From Bacillus pseudomycoides (GTDB taxonomy: Bacteria > Bacillota > Bacilli > Bacillales > Bacillaceae_G): a stretch of 38,055 bases of DNA. Of the stretch, positions 16,701-24,483 are shown piece by piece. The stretch is from NCBI RefSeq assembly GCF_002582035.1, contig NZ_NUQE01000089.1, positions 1-38,055 of the forward strand. Direction: 5' to 3'. The notes beneath the pieces are model-generated. The model had not been told where the DNA came from. It worked only from the letters and a program-made list of their open reading frames with translations, and searched no databases. Each line of letters opens with the position of its first letter. Within the stretch, counting starts at the first letter, position 1. Made by a program: the position numbers and the translations under genes.

Positions 16701-17299
16701 CATTTGCTCGTTCTAAAGAAGAATTTACTCACGTTTTAGAGCAATTTGAGCGACAAGAGTATACAAATAAAGAGTTGAATGTTCTTGTTGATACTTTTGA
16801 GGGGTATTTAGAAATTTTCGCTAAGTACAATACCGAAAGTGTAAAGACATTTGTCCGAAGTTATATGCACAATTATCAAAATGTTTTAGAGTGGATTGAT
16901 GCACCATATATTGCATACCTTTCACAAAATGATTATTATGGTCGTTATTATTTATCAGATTTAATGTTAAGTACAACATTTACTGATAGTGATTTTATTG
17001 GAAAATATGCGTATGTTGGTATCGACAATGATAGAACAATTGTTGAATATAACAATCAATCAGAATATGAATTTGTAGGTTCCTTATCTCCATCACGTAC
17101 AGTGGCGAAAACAGATGTATTTATGAAAGAAGCATTAACAGATGTATTGAACAATTTAGAGGCAGAAGTAGATTTTAATTCGTATTTTAAATATGGAAAA
17201 ACATTGTATAGTAATGATAAATACAATTATATATCTGGTGCTTACAGATATATAAATCGCAGTGAATTGAAGAATATTGTAAAACAATTTGAACTATAA
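13769..17299 (+). CDS. Giant CgeB-like (DUF3880) glycosyltransferase with four N-terminal beta-rich repeats
   Basis: This is a 1176-residue protein. Four diverged copies of a domain of about 130 residues lie at about 38-168, 185-312, 343-470 and 482-612. Each contains a YLSY/YxxF strand, a VDVxL or VELTL strand and an RVSGxGxF-like ending, resembling carbohydrate-binding beta-sandwiches. DUF3880 follows at about 642-765 (VFWNKEDPVHF, YALPFAAQP). A Glyco_trans_1_2 region at about 850-990 has SPTMFSRRVFEGLACGTPVVS. The tail at about 1000-1176 is GT-A-like with LSQNDYYGRYYL in place of an acidic metal motif. No signal peptide or membrane helix is seen. The catalytic half is strongly similar to the 709-residue paralogue at 357, which has one repeat. 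Confidence 0.85.
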   Translation: MNNQLSLKLQEIKKKRQWLNKRPNQWVQQLGVEEISDSKWFKQADAPIEFSEKANTFISNLTDKEHVYLSYFETNTNFKISPKNKQIRLQSGKEYKIEITGIKDKQVDVSLHVILYENNIKKVDKSISFNTDTSILIPEEVGDVRFGLKVSGKGKFQIHTISIEDVLLWDSAERNGKNNFNLMNSKNWYIPKDSEIVYRKSSADFYIDLEEDQHLYLSYNEGNTNFAAAPQNPIPIQGKSLAVAFEGSKDSDVDVKLFLIFYEDDKRVQVEQINLNDKKLIHISENMNAMRLAIRVSGRGAFTIENIAVSGNGYWVNKDIVFDHELQSKYDYHFELPQEALFNWKKDNKILYHDAQAIFESRLIGNQFMYVPCFENSDIHEVPKNSLFHPKNQHYYEFYANADTFGDVELTLFVLEYKYGKKQKLHQVPFNKKTILQFNKNTTDIKCFLRVSNSGYFRNLYIAVNEKIIKITNSLEVDLNQKNWFQTGKLLKLSNEDNAFVGESHVASDKKVYISYKEKNNKFTELPTISLMPIQQKHVYEFYVRADVEEGLEVLPMFIGYSDDAKVQVLQLKLNTPTVVRPHPDVKEFRIAFRVVGLGKFKIQQFIVKEMEVVNVNAEMNWINSQETSVLEIVPAKPLKDLKMAVIFDEFTTASYKEECKLITFTPENWLEVLSHNKPDLLMVESAWQGNGGSWNKRVGYYGEENMKPLFTLLKWCNENNIPTVFWNKEDPVHFDRFIETAKRFDYIFTTDKNMIPSYQERAGHNHVYALPFAAQPVIHNPIKIVEERENKACFAGSYYRHHEERSIDMDRVLDKAAKYGLEIFDRNYEKNKKGLMPNHRFPERFDPYIKGSLKYYEIDKAYKGYKVMINVNTVKQSPTMFSRRVFEGLACGTPVVSTYAQGVENIFGDLVYISENENEIDQAFDSLLNDERAYRKKSLLGIREVLSKHTYTHRLKYVTEKIGLRVTQELPKVTVLAFARSKEEFTHVLEQFERQEYTNKELNVLVDTFEGYLEIFAKYNTESVKTFVRSYMHNYQNVLEWIDAPYIAYLSQNDYYGRYYLSDLMLSTTFTDSDFIGKYAYVGIDNDRTIVEYNNQSEYEFVGSLSPSRTVAKTDVFMKEALTDVLNNLEAEVDFNSYFKYGKTLYSNDKYNYISGAYRYINRSELKNIVKQFEL

Positions 17300-17311
17300 G
17301 GATAGATATCT

Positions 17312-18307
17312 ATGAAAAAGAAGAAGATAATTTTTGCTGGACACGATCTGAAGTTTGCAAAGTTAATTATGGGCTATCTAAAAGGTTTAGGGAAATACGA
17401 AATTAAGATAGATCAATGGACGGGGCATAATACACATAATGAAGCGCATAGCGAAGAATGTTTACAATGGGCAGATATCATTATTTGTGAGTGGGGTCTT
17501 GGAAATGCTGTATGGTACTCTGAAAATAAGCTTCCCCATCAAAAGCTCATAGTTCGTATGCATCGACAAGAATTGGATACTGCTTACCCAAAGCAGTTTG
17601 TAATTGAAAATATTGATGTAATTATCGCAATTTCACCGTATGTTTATGAGGAGTTTTATAGAGCGTTTAAGTTGCCGCGTGAAAAAATGAAGATGATTTA
17701 TAATACTTTAGACGCAAAACGGTTAGATAAGCCAAAAGAAGATGCTTCATATAACTTGGGTATTGTTGGAGTCTGTCCAAAAATGAAACGTCTAGATCTC
17801 GCTATAGATATGTTAGAAAAACTATGGGAAAAAGATTCACGGTATAAATTATTTGTAAAAGGAAAAATGCCTCAAGAGTATCCGTGGTTATGGCGAAAAG
17901 AAGAGGAACGAGCATATTATGAGGAACTGTTTCAACGTATTGAAGCTGCTCCTTGGAAAGATGCAGTTATCTTTGATGGTTTTGGACCAGTTGAGGAATG
18001 GTTTCAAAAAATTGGATTTGTATTATCTACAAGTGATTTTGAAAGCTTTCATTTAGCGCCAAGCGAAGGAATGGCTTCTGGATCTTATCCAATTATTTTG
18101 AAATGGGATGGTAGTGATACGATTTATCCAAAGGAGTATTTACAGGAAGATACGGAATCTTCTGTCAATCTCATCCTTGAAATCAACAGTAGGGGCTTGA
18201 GTGAAGCACATCAACAAGAAATAAAAGAGTATGTTAAATCTCGCTTTGATGCAGAAATAATTGGGGATAAATGGGACATGTTATTTGAAGAATTATATAA
18301 ACAATAA
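17312..18307 (+). CDS. GT4-like glycosyltransferase (module II)
   Basis: This 331-residue protein starts at ATG 17312, 12 nt after the giant transferase gene. It is paralogous to the protein at 2497 throughout: IKIDQWTGHNTHN, CEWGLGNAVWY, LPREKMKMIYN, and the E-x7-E motif in SDFESFHLAPSEGMASG at about residues 245-262. It is a cytoplasmic GT-B fold. Pairing of this gene with a CgeB-like partner in both modules suggests that they act in sequence on one acceptor. Donor and acceptor are unknown. Confidence 0.85.
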   Translation: MKKKKIIFAGHDLKFAKLIMGYLKGLGKYEIKIDQWTGHNTHNEAHSEECLQWADIIICEWGLGNAVWYSENKLPHQKLIVRMHRQELDTAYPKQFVIENIDVIIAISPYVYEEFYRAFKLPREKMKMIYNTLDAKRLDKPKEDASYNLGIVGVCPKMKRLDLAIDMLEKLWEKDSRYKLFVKGKMPQEYPWLWRKEEERAYYEELFQRIEAAPWKDAVIFDGFGPVEEWFQKIGFVLSTSDFESFHLAPSEGMASGSYPIILKWDGSDTIYPKEYLQEDTESSVNLILEINSRGLSEAHQQEIKEYVKSRFDAEIIGDKWDMLFEELYKQ

Positions 18308-18668
18308 TTTCTCAAATATTGAAGCAACTAGAAGGAAATTTTAGAAAGATAACAAGATGGATGTATTTTTAATTTGAAGACATATGCTCTCTCTTACTTA
18401 ACACCTGAGAAGGTAGAAGCAATTCTAGGCATACTTTCACGTAGCTGAGTATATTTCAGGTGGGGAGATTGTTAGTATGTAGAATTATTTTATATACAAA
18501 AATAAAAGGTTAATTACTAGGGGATTTACTATACGTTATCTTGATATAACATAATTTTCAAATTAAAAAAAGTAAGATTTATAGACTAATTTTACAATTT
18601 TTGTTTTAATAATAAATAGTAATTAATGAATTTAATGAAATTAATTAATTTTTGGAGGGACGTATAAA
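18308..18668 (+). other. Intergenic leader upstream of the dehydrogenase gene
   Basis: This 361-base AT-rich stretch separates module II from the dehydrogenase-TagGH operon. I see no terminator and no clear gene. A short open segment near 18372-18445 reads LKTYALSYLTPEKVEAILG before a stop and could be decayed coding sequence, but I do not recognise it. A promoter for the downstream operon is expected here; none is convincing by eye. Confidence 0.4.
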
Positions 18669-19952
18669 GTGAAAATTTGTACAATGGGACTAGGTTATAT
18701 CGGATTACCAACTTCAGCAATGTTCGCGAAATATGGAACAGAAGTAGTAGGGGTAGATATCCATTCAAAAGTAGTGGACAAGCTAAATAATGGTGAAATC
18801 CATATTGAAGAGCCTGGTCTTGGGGAAGTTGTAAAAGAAGTAGTTGCCAATGGGAAATTCCGCGCATCTTTAACACCGGAAGAAGCGGATGCATTTATTA
18901 TTTCTGTTCCAACACCAAACCATGATGATGAGCATAAGTCTTGTGATTTAACACATGTTTTAACTGCGACAAAACAAGTACTTCCATTCGTAAAGAAAGG
19001 AAATGTTATTATCGTAGAATCTACAATTGCACCGCGTAGTATGGATGACTATGTAAAACCGTTAGTAGAAGAAGCTGGGTTTATCGTTGGAGAAGATGTT
19101 TATCTTGTTCATTGTCCAGAACGTGTTCTTCCAGGACAAATTTTACATGAACTAGTGTATAACAACCGTATTGTTGGTGGGGTGACTCCTGCGTGTGCGG
19201 AAGCTGGTGCTCGTGTATATGGTGTATTTGTACAAGGTGAAATCATTAAAACAGATGCAAAAACAGCGGAAATGTCGAAGCTTATGGAAAATACATTCCG
19301 TGACGTGAATATTGCGCTTGCAAATGAGTTAACAAAAGTTTGTAATTCATTAGACATTAATGTACTAGATGTAATTGAAATGGCTAACAAGCATCCGCGT
19401 GTAAACTTACATTACCCAGGTCCGGGTGTAGGTGGACACTGCTTAGCGGTTGACCCATACTTTATCGTTGCGAAAGCACCTGAATTAGCAAATATTATTA
19501 AACTATCTCGTGAAACAAACGTTTCGATGCCGCACTATGTGACTGAAAAAGTAAAAGAATTACTTGCAAGTGTCGAAAACCCTAAGGTGGCGGCATTTGG
19601 TGTTACATATAAAGGAAACGTGGATGATATGCGTGAGAGTCCGGCAATGGATGTAATTGACTTAATTCGTAATGAGGGAATTACAGTTTCAGCACATGAT
19701 CCGCATGTAGAGTCTGATTTCTTTACATTACATTCTGCAGAAGAAGCTGTAAAAGATGCGCATTTAATTCTTGTTTTAACAGATCATGATGAATTTAAAA
19801 CAATGAACTATGAAAAATTAGCACCGCATATGGCAAGTGCTGTTGTTCTTGATACTCGTAATTGTGTACAAGCTGTTTCGACTGATGCAATGAAAATCGT
19901 TAACTTTGGAACTTTATATGAAGCGTTAGGTGAGAAAGCGGTTATGGTATGA
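18669..19952 (+). CDS. UDP-N-acetyl-D-mannosamine dehydrogenase (WecC-like)
   Basis: This 427-residue UDP-sugar 6-dehydrogenase oxidises the sugar C6 to a uronic acid with two NAD+. The NAD motif GLGYIG lies at residues 7-12. The catalytic thiol is Cys258 in GPGVGGHCLAVDPYF. The stretch HCPERVLPGQILHELVYNNRIVGG is characteristic of the UDP-ManNAc (WecC) branch rather than UDP-glucose dehydrogenases. The start is GTG 18669 with TTGGAGGGA upstream. The stop overlaps the TagG-like start by ATGA, so it is translationally coupled to the exporter. No UDP-GlcNAc 2-epimerase or TagO-type initiator is in this window, so the substrate must come from elsewhere. Confidence 0.88.
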   Translation: MKICTMGLGYIGLPTSAMFAKYGTEVVGVDIHSKVVDKLNNGEIHIEEPGLGEVVKEVVANGKFRASLTPEEADAFIISVPTPNHDDEHKSCDLTHVLTATKQVLPFVKKGNVIIVESTIAPRSMDDYVKPLVEEAGFIVGEDVYLVHCPERVLPGQILHELVYNNRIVGGVTPACAEAGARVYGVFVQGEIIKTDAKTAEMSKLMENTFRDVNIALANELTKVCNSLDINVLDVIEMANKHPRVNLHYPGPGVGGHCLAVDPYFIVAKAPELANIIKLSRETNVSMPHYVTEKVKELLASVENPKVAAFGVTYKGNVDDMRESPAMDVIDLIRNEGITVSAHDPHVESDFFTLHSAEEAVKDAHLILVLTDHDEFKTMNYEKLAPHMASAVVLDTRNCVQAVSTDAMKIVNFGTLYEALGEKAVMV

Positions 19953-20755
19953 ACGCCCTAAAAACTATCATGAAAGAACACTTTGAAAGTTTTTATTTAA
20001 TTCGTAGATTATCTCTTTATGAATTAAAACAAGCATATGCAGGTAACTTCTTGGGGATTTTATGGGTGTTTTTAAACCCATTTACACAAATTGGTGTATA
20101 TTGGTTAGTATTTGGATTAGGGATTCGAGGGGGAGCGCCAGTAAATGGCGTTCCTTACTTTGTATGGCTTGTTTGTGGATTGATACCATGGTTTTTTATT
20201 AGTGCATCAATTTCACAGGGATCTAATTCTATTTATGCTCGTTTAAATACAGTTTCAAAAATGAATTTCCCATTAAGTATTATTCCAACATATGTTGTTA
20301 CATCACAATTGTATACGCATTGTATATTAGTTGTATTCATGTTAATCATCTCTTTCATTAACCAAGGTTGGCATATGATGAATATCTTTGCCCTATTATA
20401 TGGGATGTTTTCTGTTACAATGTTTTTAGTTGCGTTAGCGTTTATTACATCTACATTATCGACAATGCTACGGGATATTCATTTGCTGATTCAAACCGCT
20501 ACACGTATGTTATTCTTCTTGACGCCGATATTTTGGGAGCCGAAGGAAAACATGCATCAAGCGTTTCTATTTCTTGTTAAGATAAATCCGTTTTATTATA
20601 TACTAGAAATATATAGAGATGCGGTGGCATATGGTCAAAGTTCTATCATTTTCTCGGGGTATACGCTATATTTCTGGGGAATGGTAATTGTCCTTTTTGT
20701 TATTGGTTCTATGCTTCATATTAAATTCCGTAAGCAGTTTGTTGACTACTTATAA
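19949..20755 (+). CDS. ABC-2 type polysaccharide export permease (TagG-like)
   Basis: This 268-residue permease has six predicted membrane segments (about 35-57, 66-86, 110-135, 145-170, 175-195 and 235-257). It begins with the cytoplasmic RRLSLYELKQAYAGNFLG interface typical of TagG, RfbA and KpsM-type exporters. It overlaps the dehydrogenase by 4 nt and is followed by its ATPase. It flips an undecaprenyl-linked glycan across the membrane. TagG is the nearest well-known relative, but the linked dehydrogenase suggests a ManNAcA-containing polymer rather than classical teichoic acid. Confidence 0.9.
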   Translation: MNALKTIMKEHFESFYLIRRLSLYELKQAYAGNFLGILWVFLNPFTQIGVYWLVFGLGIRGGAPVNGVPYFVWLVCGLIPWFFISASISQGSNSIYARLNTVSKMNFPLSIIPTYVVTSQLYTHCILVVFMLIISFINQGWHMMNIFALLYGMFSVTMFLVALAFITSTLSTMLRDIHLLIQTATRMLFFLTPIFWEPKENMHQAFLFLVKINPFYYILEIYRDAVAYGQSSIIFSGYTLYFWGMVIVLFVIGSMLHIKFRKQFVDYL

Positions 20756-20770
20756 AAGGTGAATGATTCA

Positions 20771-22432
20771 ATGGATTATACAGTAAAGTTTCAAAAGGTT
20801 ACAAAAAAATATAAAATGTATAACAAGCCATCTGATAAGCTAAAAGACTTGTTTCGAAAGCAGGAGGATGGAGAATTTCATTACGCTTTAAACAATGTTT
20901 CTTTTGAGGTGCCCAGGGGAGAAATCGTTGGAATTGTAGGTTTGAACGGATCTGGGAAAAGTACGTTATCAAATTTAATTGCCGGTGTTACAATGCCTAA
21001 TAAAGGGAAAATTGATATAAAAGGCTCTGCTTCATTAATCGCTATTTCCTCAGGATTAAATGGTCAATTAACAGGGATTGAAAATATTCAATTAAAGGGT
21101 TTAATGATGGGGCTAACGAAAGAAAAAATTAAAGAAATTACTCCGAAAGTCATTGAATTTGCTGATATTGGGAAGTTTATAAATCAACCTGTTAAAACAT
21201 ATTCGAGTGGTATGAAAGCACGATTGGGATTTGCGATTTCGGTGAACATTGATCCTGATATTTTAGTCATAGATGAAGCTTTATCTGTTGGTGATCAAAC
21301 ATTTACGAATAAGTGTTTAAAAAAGATGAATGAATTTAAAGAAAGAGGAAAAACAATCTTTTTTATAAGTCATTCATTGGATCAGGTTAAAAGTTTTTGT
21401 ACAAAAGCAATTTGGTTATATTACGGACAAGTAAGAGAATATGGTGATGTAAATGAAGTTGTTGCAAATTACCAATCTTTCTTAAGACAGTATAATAAAA
21501 TGAGCCCAGCAGAGCGAAAAAAGCTACAAGAGGAACAAATGGGAGAATTTCAACATGGTCTATTACAAGAGTACCCACTCGAAACGAAAAAGAGCCCTCG
21601 CAATCTCAAAAGCTACCGTCGTAAAGGGAAAAAAAGAAGAGGTATAATCGCAGGGATTTGTCTAGCTATTATAGCAGGGGGTATTGCGGCAGGAGTTTAT
21701 TATAAAGATTTACTTCCGTTAAAAAAAGATAATGAGCATACAGAAAAAGCAGTTCAAAGTAAGAATGTTACTGAAGCAAAAGAAACAAACGAAACAAAAG
21801 AAACAAAAGAAGTGAAGGAAGAGAAATATATAGTAAATAGCAATGGCATTAGTGTTCGCAAAGAAGCAAATGCAAGCGGTGAACGCTTGTTTGCAGTAAA
21901 CTTTGGGGACATATTCACTATATCTGATCGTAAGAAGGATACGGAAACTGGTATCGAATGGTTACAAATTACCTTGCCAAGTGGTGAAGCTGGGTGGATA
22001 AGTTCACAATATTTCGTGCCATTCACGCCAAGTAATAGTGTGCTGGAGGATACAAAATTAGATGATGTAACCTCTTTGTTAAGTAGTGTGTATGGGGCTA
22101 AATTTGTGAGTGCTCCTACTTACATTGGAAAGACATTAAACGAACTAAAAACAACATATCCGAATGCATTAACTTCACCACAAAATGTAGCAGGTAAAAC
22201 GGTTGTTAAAGATGGTAATATTCAGTTTGGTGTTTTACAAGATAAAGTAGTAGAAGTTGTATTCCAAGATATTTCAATGTCTACTGCTAAATTGCATCAA
22301 TTACTTGGTAAAGAAAGTATAAGTAATGATTCAGAAAATAACTATTTCTATGAAACAAAAAGTTATTATATCGCAGCCCGTTCCGATTCAACACATAAGG
22401 AAATCCAATCATTATCGATTGTGAAGAAGTAA
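20771..22432 (+). CDS. Polysaccharide export ATPase with C-terminal extracellular SH3 domain (TagH-like)
   Basis: The protein has 553 residues from ATG 20771, with AAAGGTGA as RBS; GTG 20759 lies inside it. The ABC domain has Walker A GLNGSGKST (57-65), signature YSSGMKAR (144-151), Walker B ILVIDE (164-169) and H-loop His201. A basic linker and one membrane helix (about 290-311) are followed by a charged spacer, an SH3b-like domain (about 355-418, ISVRKEANASG..GWISSQYF) and a terminal extracellular domain. TagH of B. subtilis has the same ATPase-helix-outer-domain plan. The outer part may sense or bind wall material. It forms the exporter with the upstream permease. Confidence 0.9.
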   Translation: MDYTVKFQKVTKKYKMYNKPSDKLKDLFRKQEDGEFHYALNNVSFEVPRGEIVGIVGLNGSGKSTLSNLIAGVTMPNKGKIDIKGSASLIAISSGLNGQLTGIENIQLKGLMMGLTKEKIKEITPKVIEFADIGKFINQPVKTYSSGMKARLGFAISVNIDPDILVIDEALSVGDQTFTNKCLKKMNEFKERGKTIFFISHSLDQVKSFCTKAIWLYYGQVREYGDVNEVVANYQSFLRQYNKMSPAERKKLQEEQMGEFQHGLLQEYPLETKKSPRNLKSYRRKGKKRRGIIAGICLAIIAGGIAAGVYYKDLLPLKKDNEHTEKAVQSKNVTEAKETNETKETKEVKEEKYIVNSNGISVRKEANASGERLFAVNFGDIFTISDRKKDTETGIEWLQITLPSGEAGWISSQYFVPFTPSNSVLEDTKLDDVTSLLSSVYGAKFVSAPTYIGKTLNELKTTYPNALTSPQNVAGKTVVKDGNIQFGVLQDKVVEVVFQDISMSTAKLHQLLGKESISNDSENNYFYETKSYYIAARSDSTHKEIQSLSIVKK

Positions 22433-22450
22433 TTGTGTTTGTATATTCTT

Positions 22451-22488
22451 AGAGATTTATCTTGTTATTAAAGATAAATCTCTTTTTT
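22451..22488 (+). terminator. Terminator of the dehydrogenase-TagGH operon
   Basis: AGAGATTTATCTT and its complement AAGATAAATCTCT form a perfect stem followed by a T-run. Confidence 0.9.
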
Positions 22489-22530
22489 CTATTTTTCATA
22501 CTTGTGTAATTAAGGAAGAGTTCGAAATCA

Positions 22531-22989
22531 TCATGCGTGAATGTGTGATAATTGCTCCACTAATTTACTAGCAATCGCCTTGGAAAGTTGCTTCGTCATT
22601 TTTGATATGAATGGTTTCATAGCGCCATTAAAGATGAGGGCACCCTTCCCATTTGCACGCATTTCTAACTCACTGGTTATTCGTGTTTTTGATGGGGTAA
22701 TTGATTCAGCAAGAAAGACACCACTACCAAGTAATTTTTTAGTTGATGAAGCTATAGTAAAACTCACTTTATCATGTTCTTTCCATTCGATAATTTCAAT
22801 ATCCAAGTTAATATTGCCTTTGACTACGCCTAAATCGCCATGTAGACACCAAACTGAATGACGATCATCTATTATTCTATGTTTTACGTAACCAGAAACG
22901 AGCGGTGCCCAATTGTTCATATCACTAACGAAATTCCAAGCATAATCTAGTGGTACATCTAATTCTATTATGTACTTTCCTTTTGCCAT
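22531..22989 (-). CDS. SRPBCC / CoxG-like protein
   Basis: This 152-residue protein has RBS AGAGGAAG before its ATG. The N-terminus GKYIIELDVPLDYAWNFVSDMNNWAPLVSGY is the usual START/SRPBCC opening of CoxG-like proteins. The ending has the long helix that closes the ligand pocket (MKPFISKMTKQLSKAIASKLVEQL). Such proteins bind hydrophobic ligands. CoxG proper anchors CO dehydrogenase, but no such genes are nearby, so the ligand is unknown. It is convergent with the TagGH operon and appears monocistronic. Confidence 0.82.
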   Translation of the reverse strand: MAKGKYIIELDVPLDYAWNFVSDMNNWAPLVSGYVKHRIIDDRHSVWCLHGDLGVVKGNINLDIEIIEWKEHDKVSFTIASSTKKLLGSGVFLAESITPSKTRITSELEMRANGKGALIFNGAMKPFISKMTKQLSKAIASKLVEQLSHIHA

Positions 22990-23433
22990 CAGTTACTTCC
23001 TCTCTGAACAATGTTACTTTTGGAGATTTTCTAGGGTAATAATAATTTAATGATTTATCCAAATTCTAACATGATATGTATAATCTTAACAATGAAATGA
23101 ATGAAGGAGATTGCTCCCAAATCTTTCATTCACTTTCTTTTTATGTGCCCAAAATATCTATCGTACATGAGGGATGTATCTTATTTTATTGTATATGTAT
23201 TTATTTAATTAATGAAGAATTAAGGATGGGAACGGTATCATCAATATTTTGTGTAAATGACTTTCCAACCTTTTCAGATAGAACCTCATTTTTGGTATAA
23301 AAATGATTTGTAATAAATACGTAAATTTTCAAGTGAGGATATATAGAAGTTCACAGAAAATCCATCACAAAAACACAACTTTTTAATAAGGAAACTTTAA
23401 TATACACTTATAAATATAAAATAGAGAAAAGAG
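22990..23433. other. Gene-free AT-rich interval
   Basis: No gene is supported here. An open frame at 23076-23300 has no RBS, an odd composition (HSLSFYVPKISIVHEGCILFYC) and no recognisable family. The interval must contain the promoter of the minus-strand SRPBCC gene and possibly one for the small gene at 23434. Confidence 0.5.
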
Positions 23434-23631
23434 ATGATTAATGTGAAGCTATTTGAAGTTTTACATGGTTATGAGAATGGAAATTTTAAAGATGGCGATA
23501 TGTTTTTGTATCAAAATAATTCGAATATGGTTGCAATGTTTAAATCAGGCAATTTTATTTGGTGTGACGATCGGGTAGCTGTTAGTTGTAAAGAAATTTC
23601 AAGAGACATTTGGGTATATAAAGAAGTATGA
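23434..23631 (+). CDS. Small hypothetical protein
   Basis: This 65-residue protein starts at ATG 23434, with a weak AGAGAAAAGAG before it; GTG 23443 is an alternative start. The sequence MINVKLFEVLHGYENGNFKD and FKSGNFIWCDDRVAVSC looks globular and protein-like, but I do not recognise a family. It has no membrane helix or signal peptide. The surrounding DNA is gene-poor and contains decayed sequence, so it could be a leftover. Confidence 0.45.
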   Translation: MINVKLFEVLHGYENGNFKDGDMFLYQNNSNMVAMFKSGNFIWCDDRVAVSCKEISRDIWVYKEV

Positions 23632-23804
23632 TAAACTTTTTGTGAAACAGGCTTGATTTTATAAATGCGCGATGAGGATTTTGGGTACGTATATCAAAGA
23701 GTAATGAAGCCTGATGAATTCAAAGTATGTAAATTTGTGAGAGAGAATTTACCAGATGCGATGGTAATTATATCGAAAAAAGAAACATTTGTTTATCCGA
23801 TAAA

Positions 23805-23838
23805 AAGAGGGTGCTTCTTCAAAAGAAGCACCCTTTTC
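23805..23838. terminator. Bidirectional terminator
   Basis: AGAGGGTGCTTCTT pairs with AGAAGCACCCTTTT around CAAA, with A-rich and T-rich flanks. It lies inside an open frame at 23665-23991, which argues against that frame being a gene. It may serve the decayed minus-strand ATPase as well as the plus strand. Confidence 0.75.
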
Positions 23839-23913
23839 TATAAATCTATTACATTCATGCACCGTTCAGACCAAGTTTATAGTCACAAATTGTTGTATTC
23901 ACAGCCGCGACGC

Positions 23914-24120
23914 TTACAAATTTTCATAGCCTTCGTGAAGTATAGCAATATATGCATCATCCCACGAGATAGATCCTTTATGTCTTGTTGATACAAGCAG
24001 TATTCTATCTGTTAGCCAGTACGAAATTTGATGTGCCTCGTAAATATTATGAAGCACGACCACCAGCTAAAGCACGAGACTTTGCGCTTGTTTCAGTGGA
24101 TCTCTTTCAATTTTATTCAT
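23914..24120 (-). pseudogene. Remnant of an ABC transporter ATPase (nitrate/sulfonate-type)
   Basis: Read on the minus strand from ATG at 24120, the frame gives MNKIERDPLKQAQSLVL, an in-frame TAG at 24069-24067, then LHNIYEAHQISYWLTDRILL, VSTRHKGSI and a stop at 23916-23914. The second part resembles the H-loop region of SsuB/TauB/NrtD-type ATPases (VTHDxxEAxxLxDRIxxLSxRPGxI). Walker motifs are absent. This is a short, truncated fragment. The assignment is moderate because only one motif region remains. Confidence 0.45.
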
Positions 24121-24483
24121 CCGATGTCCCTCAAACATCAAAATCTATATATTTCTATAAAAAAATAGTTTAATATCTATAAGAAGTATAATGCAAATGT
24201 AAATTCTCTCGCATATAGAAAGGAGACATTGCAGATTTCCTGTCTTATTTTGTCTTTAATCAAACGTTTGTTTAAGAAAATCAGAGAGGAAGTGTACGGA
24301 AGATGGATGGAAGTTTGCCCTTATATATTATATGATTGTGGTGGAGTGTAAAAATTCAAAAAATTACACCATTTTTTACAATCTATGATATAAGCGCAAG
24401 AAATGTCAGATGTTGGTTGAGATTTTTTGGAAAAATTTATATAATTTGTTATATAAATAATTTTTAATAAAAGGAGATAAAAA

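Noticed and set aside
23076-23300. 74-codon open frame
   Set aside because: It has no ribosome site and no recognisable protein pattern, and it lies in an AT-rich gap.
23665-23991. 108-codon open frame
   Set aside because: It contains a strong terminator at 23805-23838 and overlaps an ATPase remnant on the other strand. Only the first ~45 codons look protein-like, and no RBS is present.
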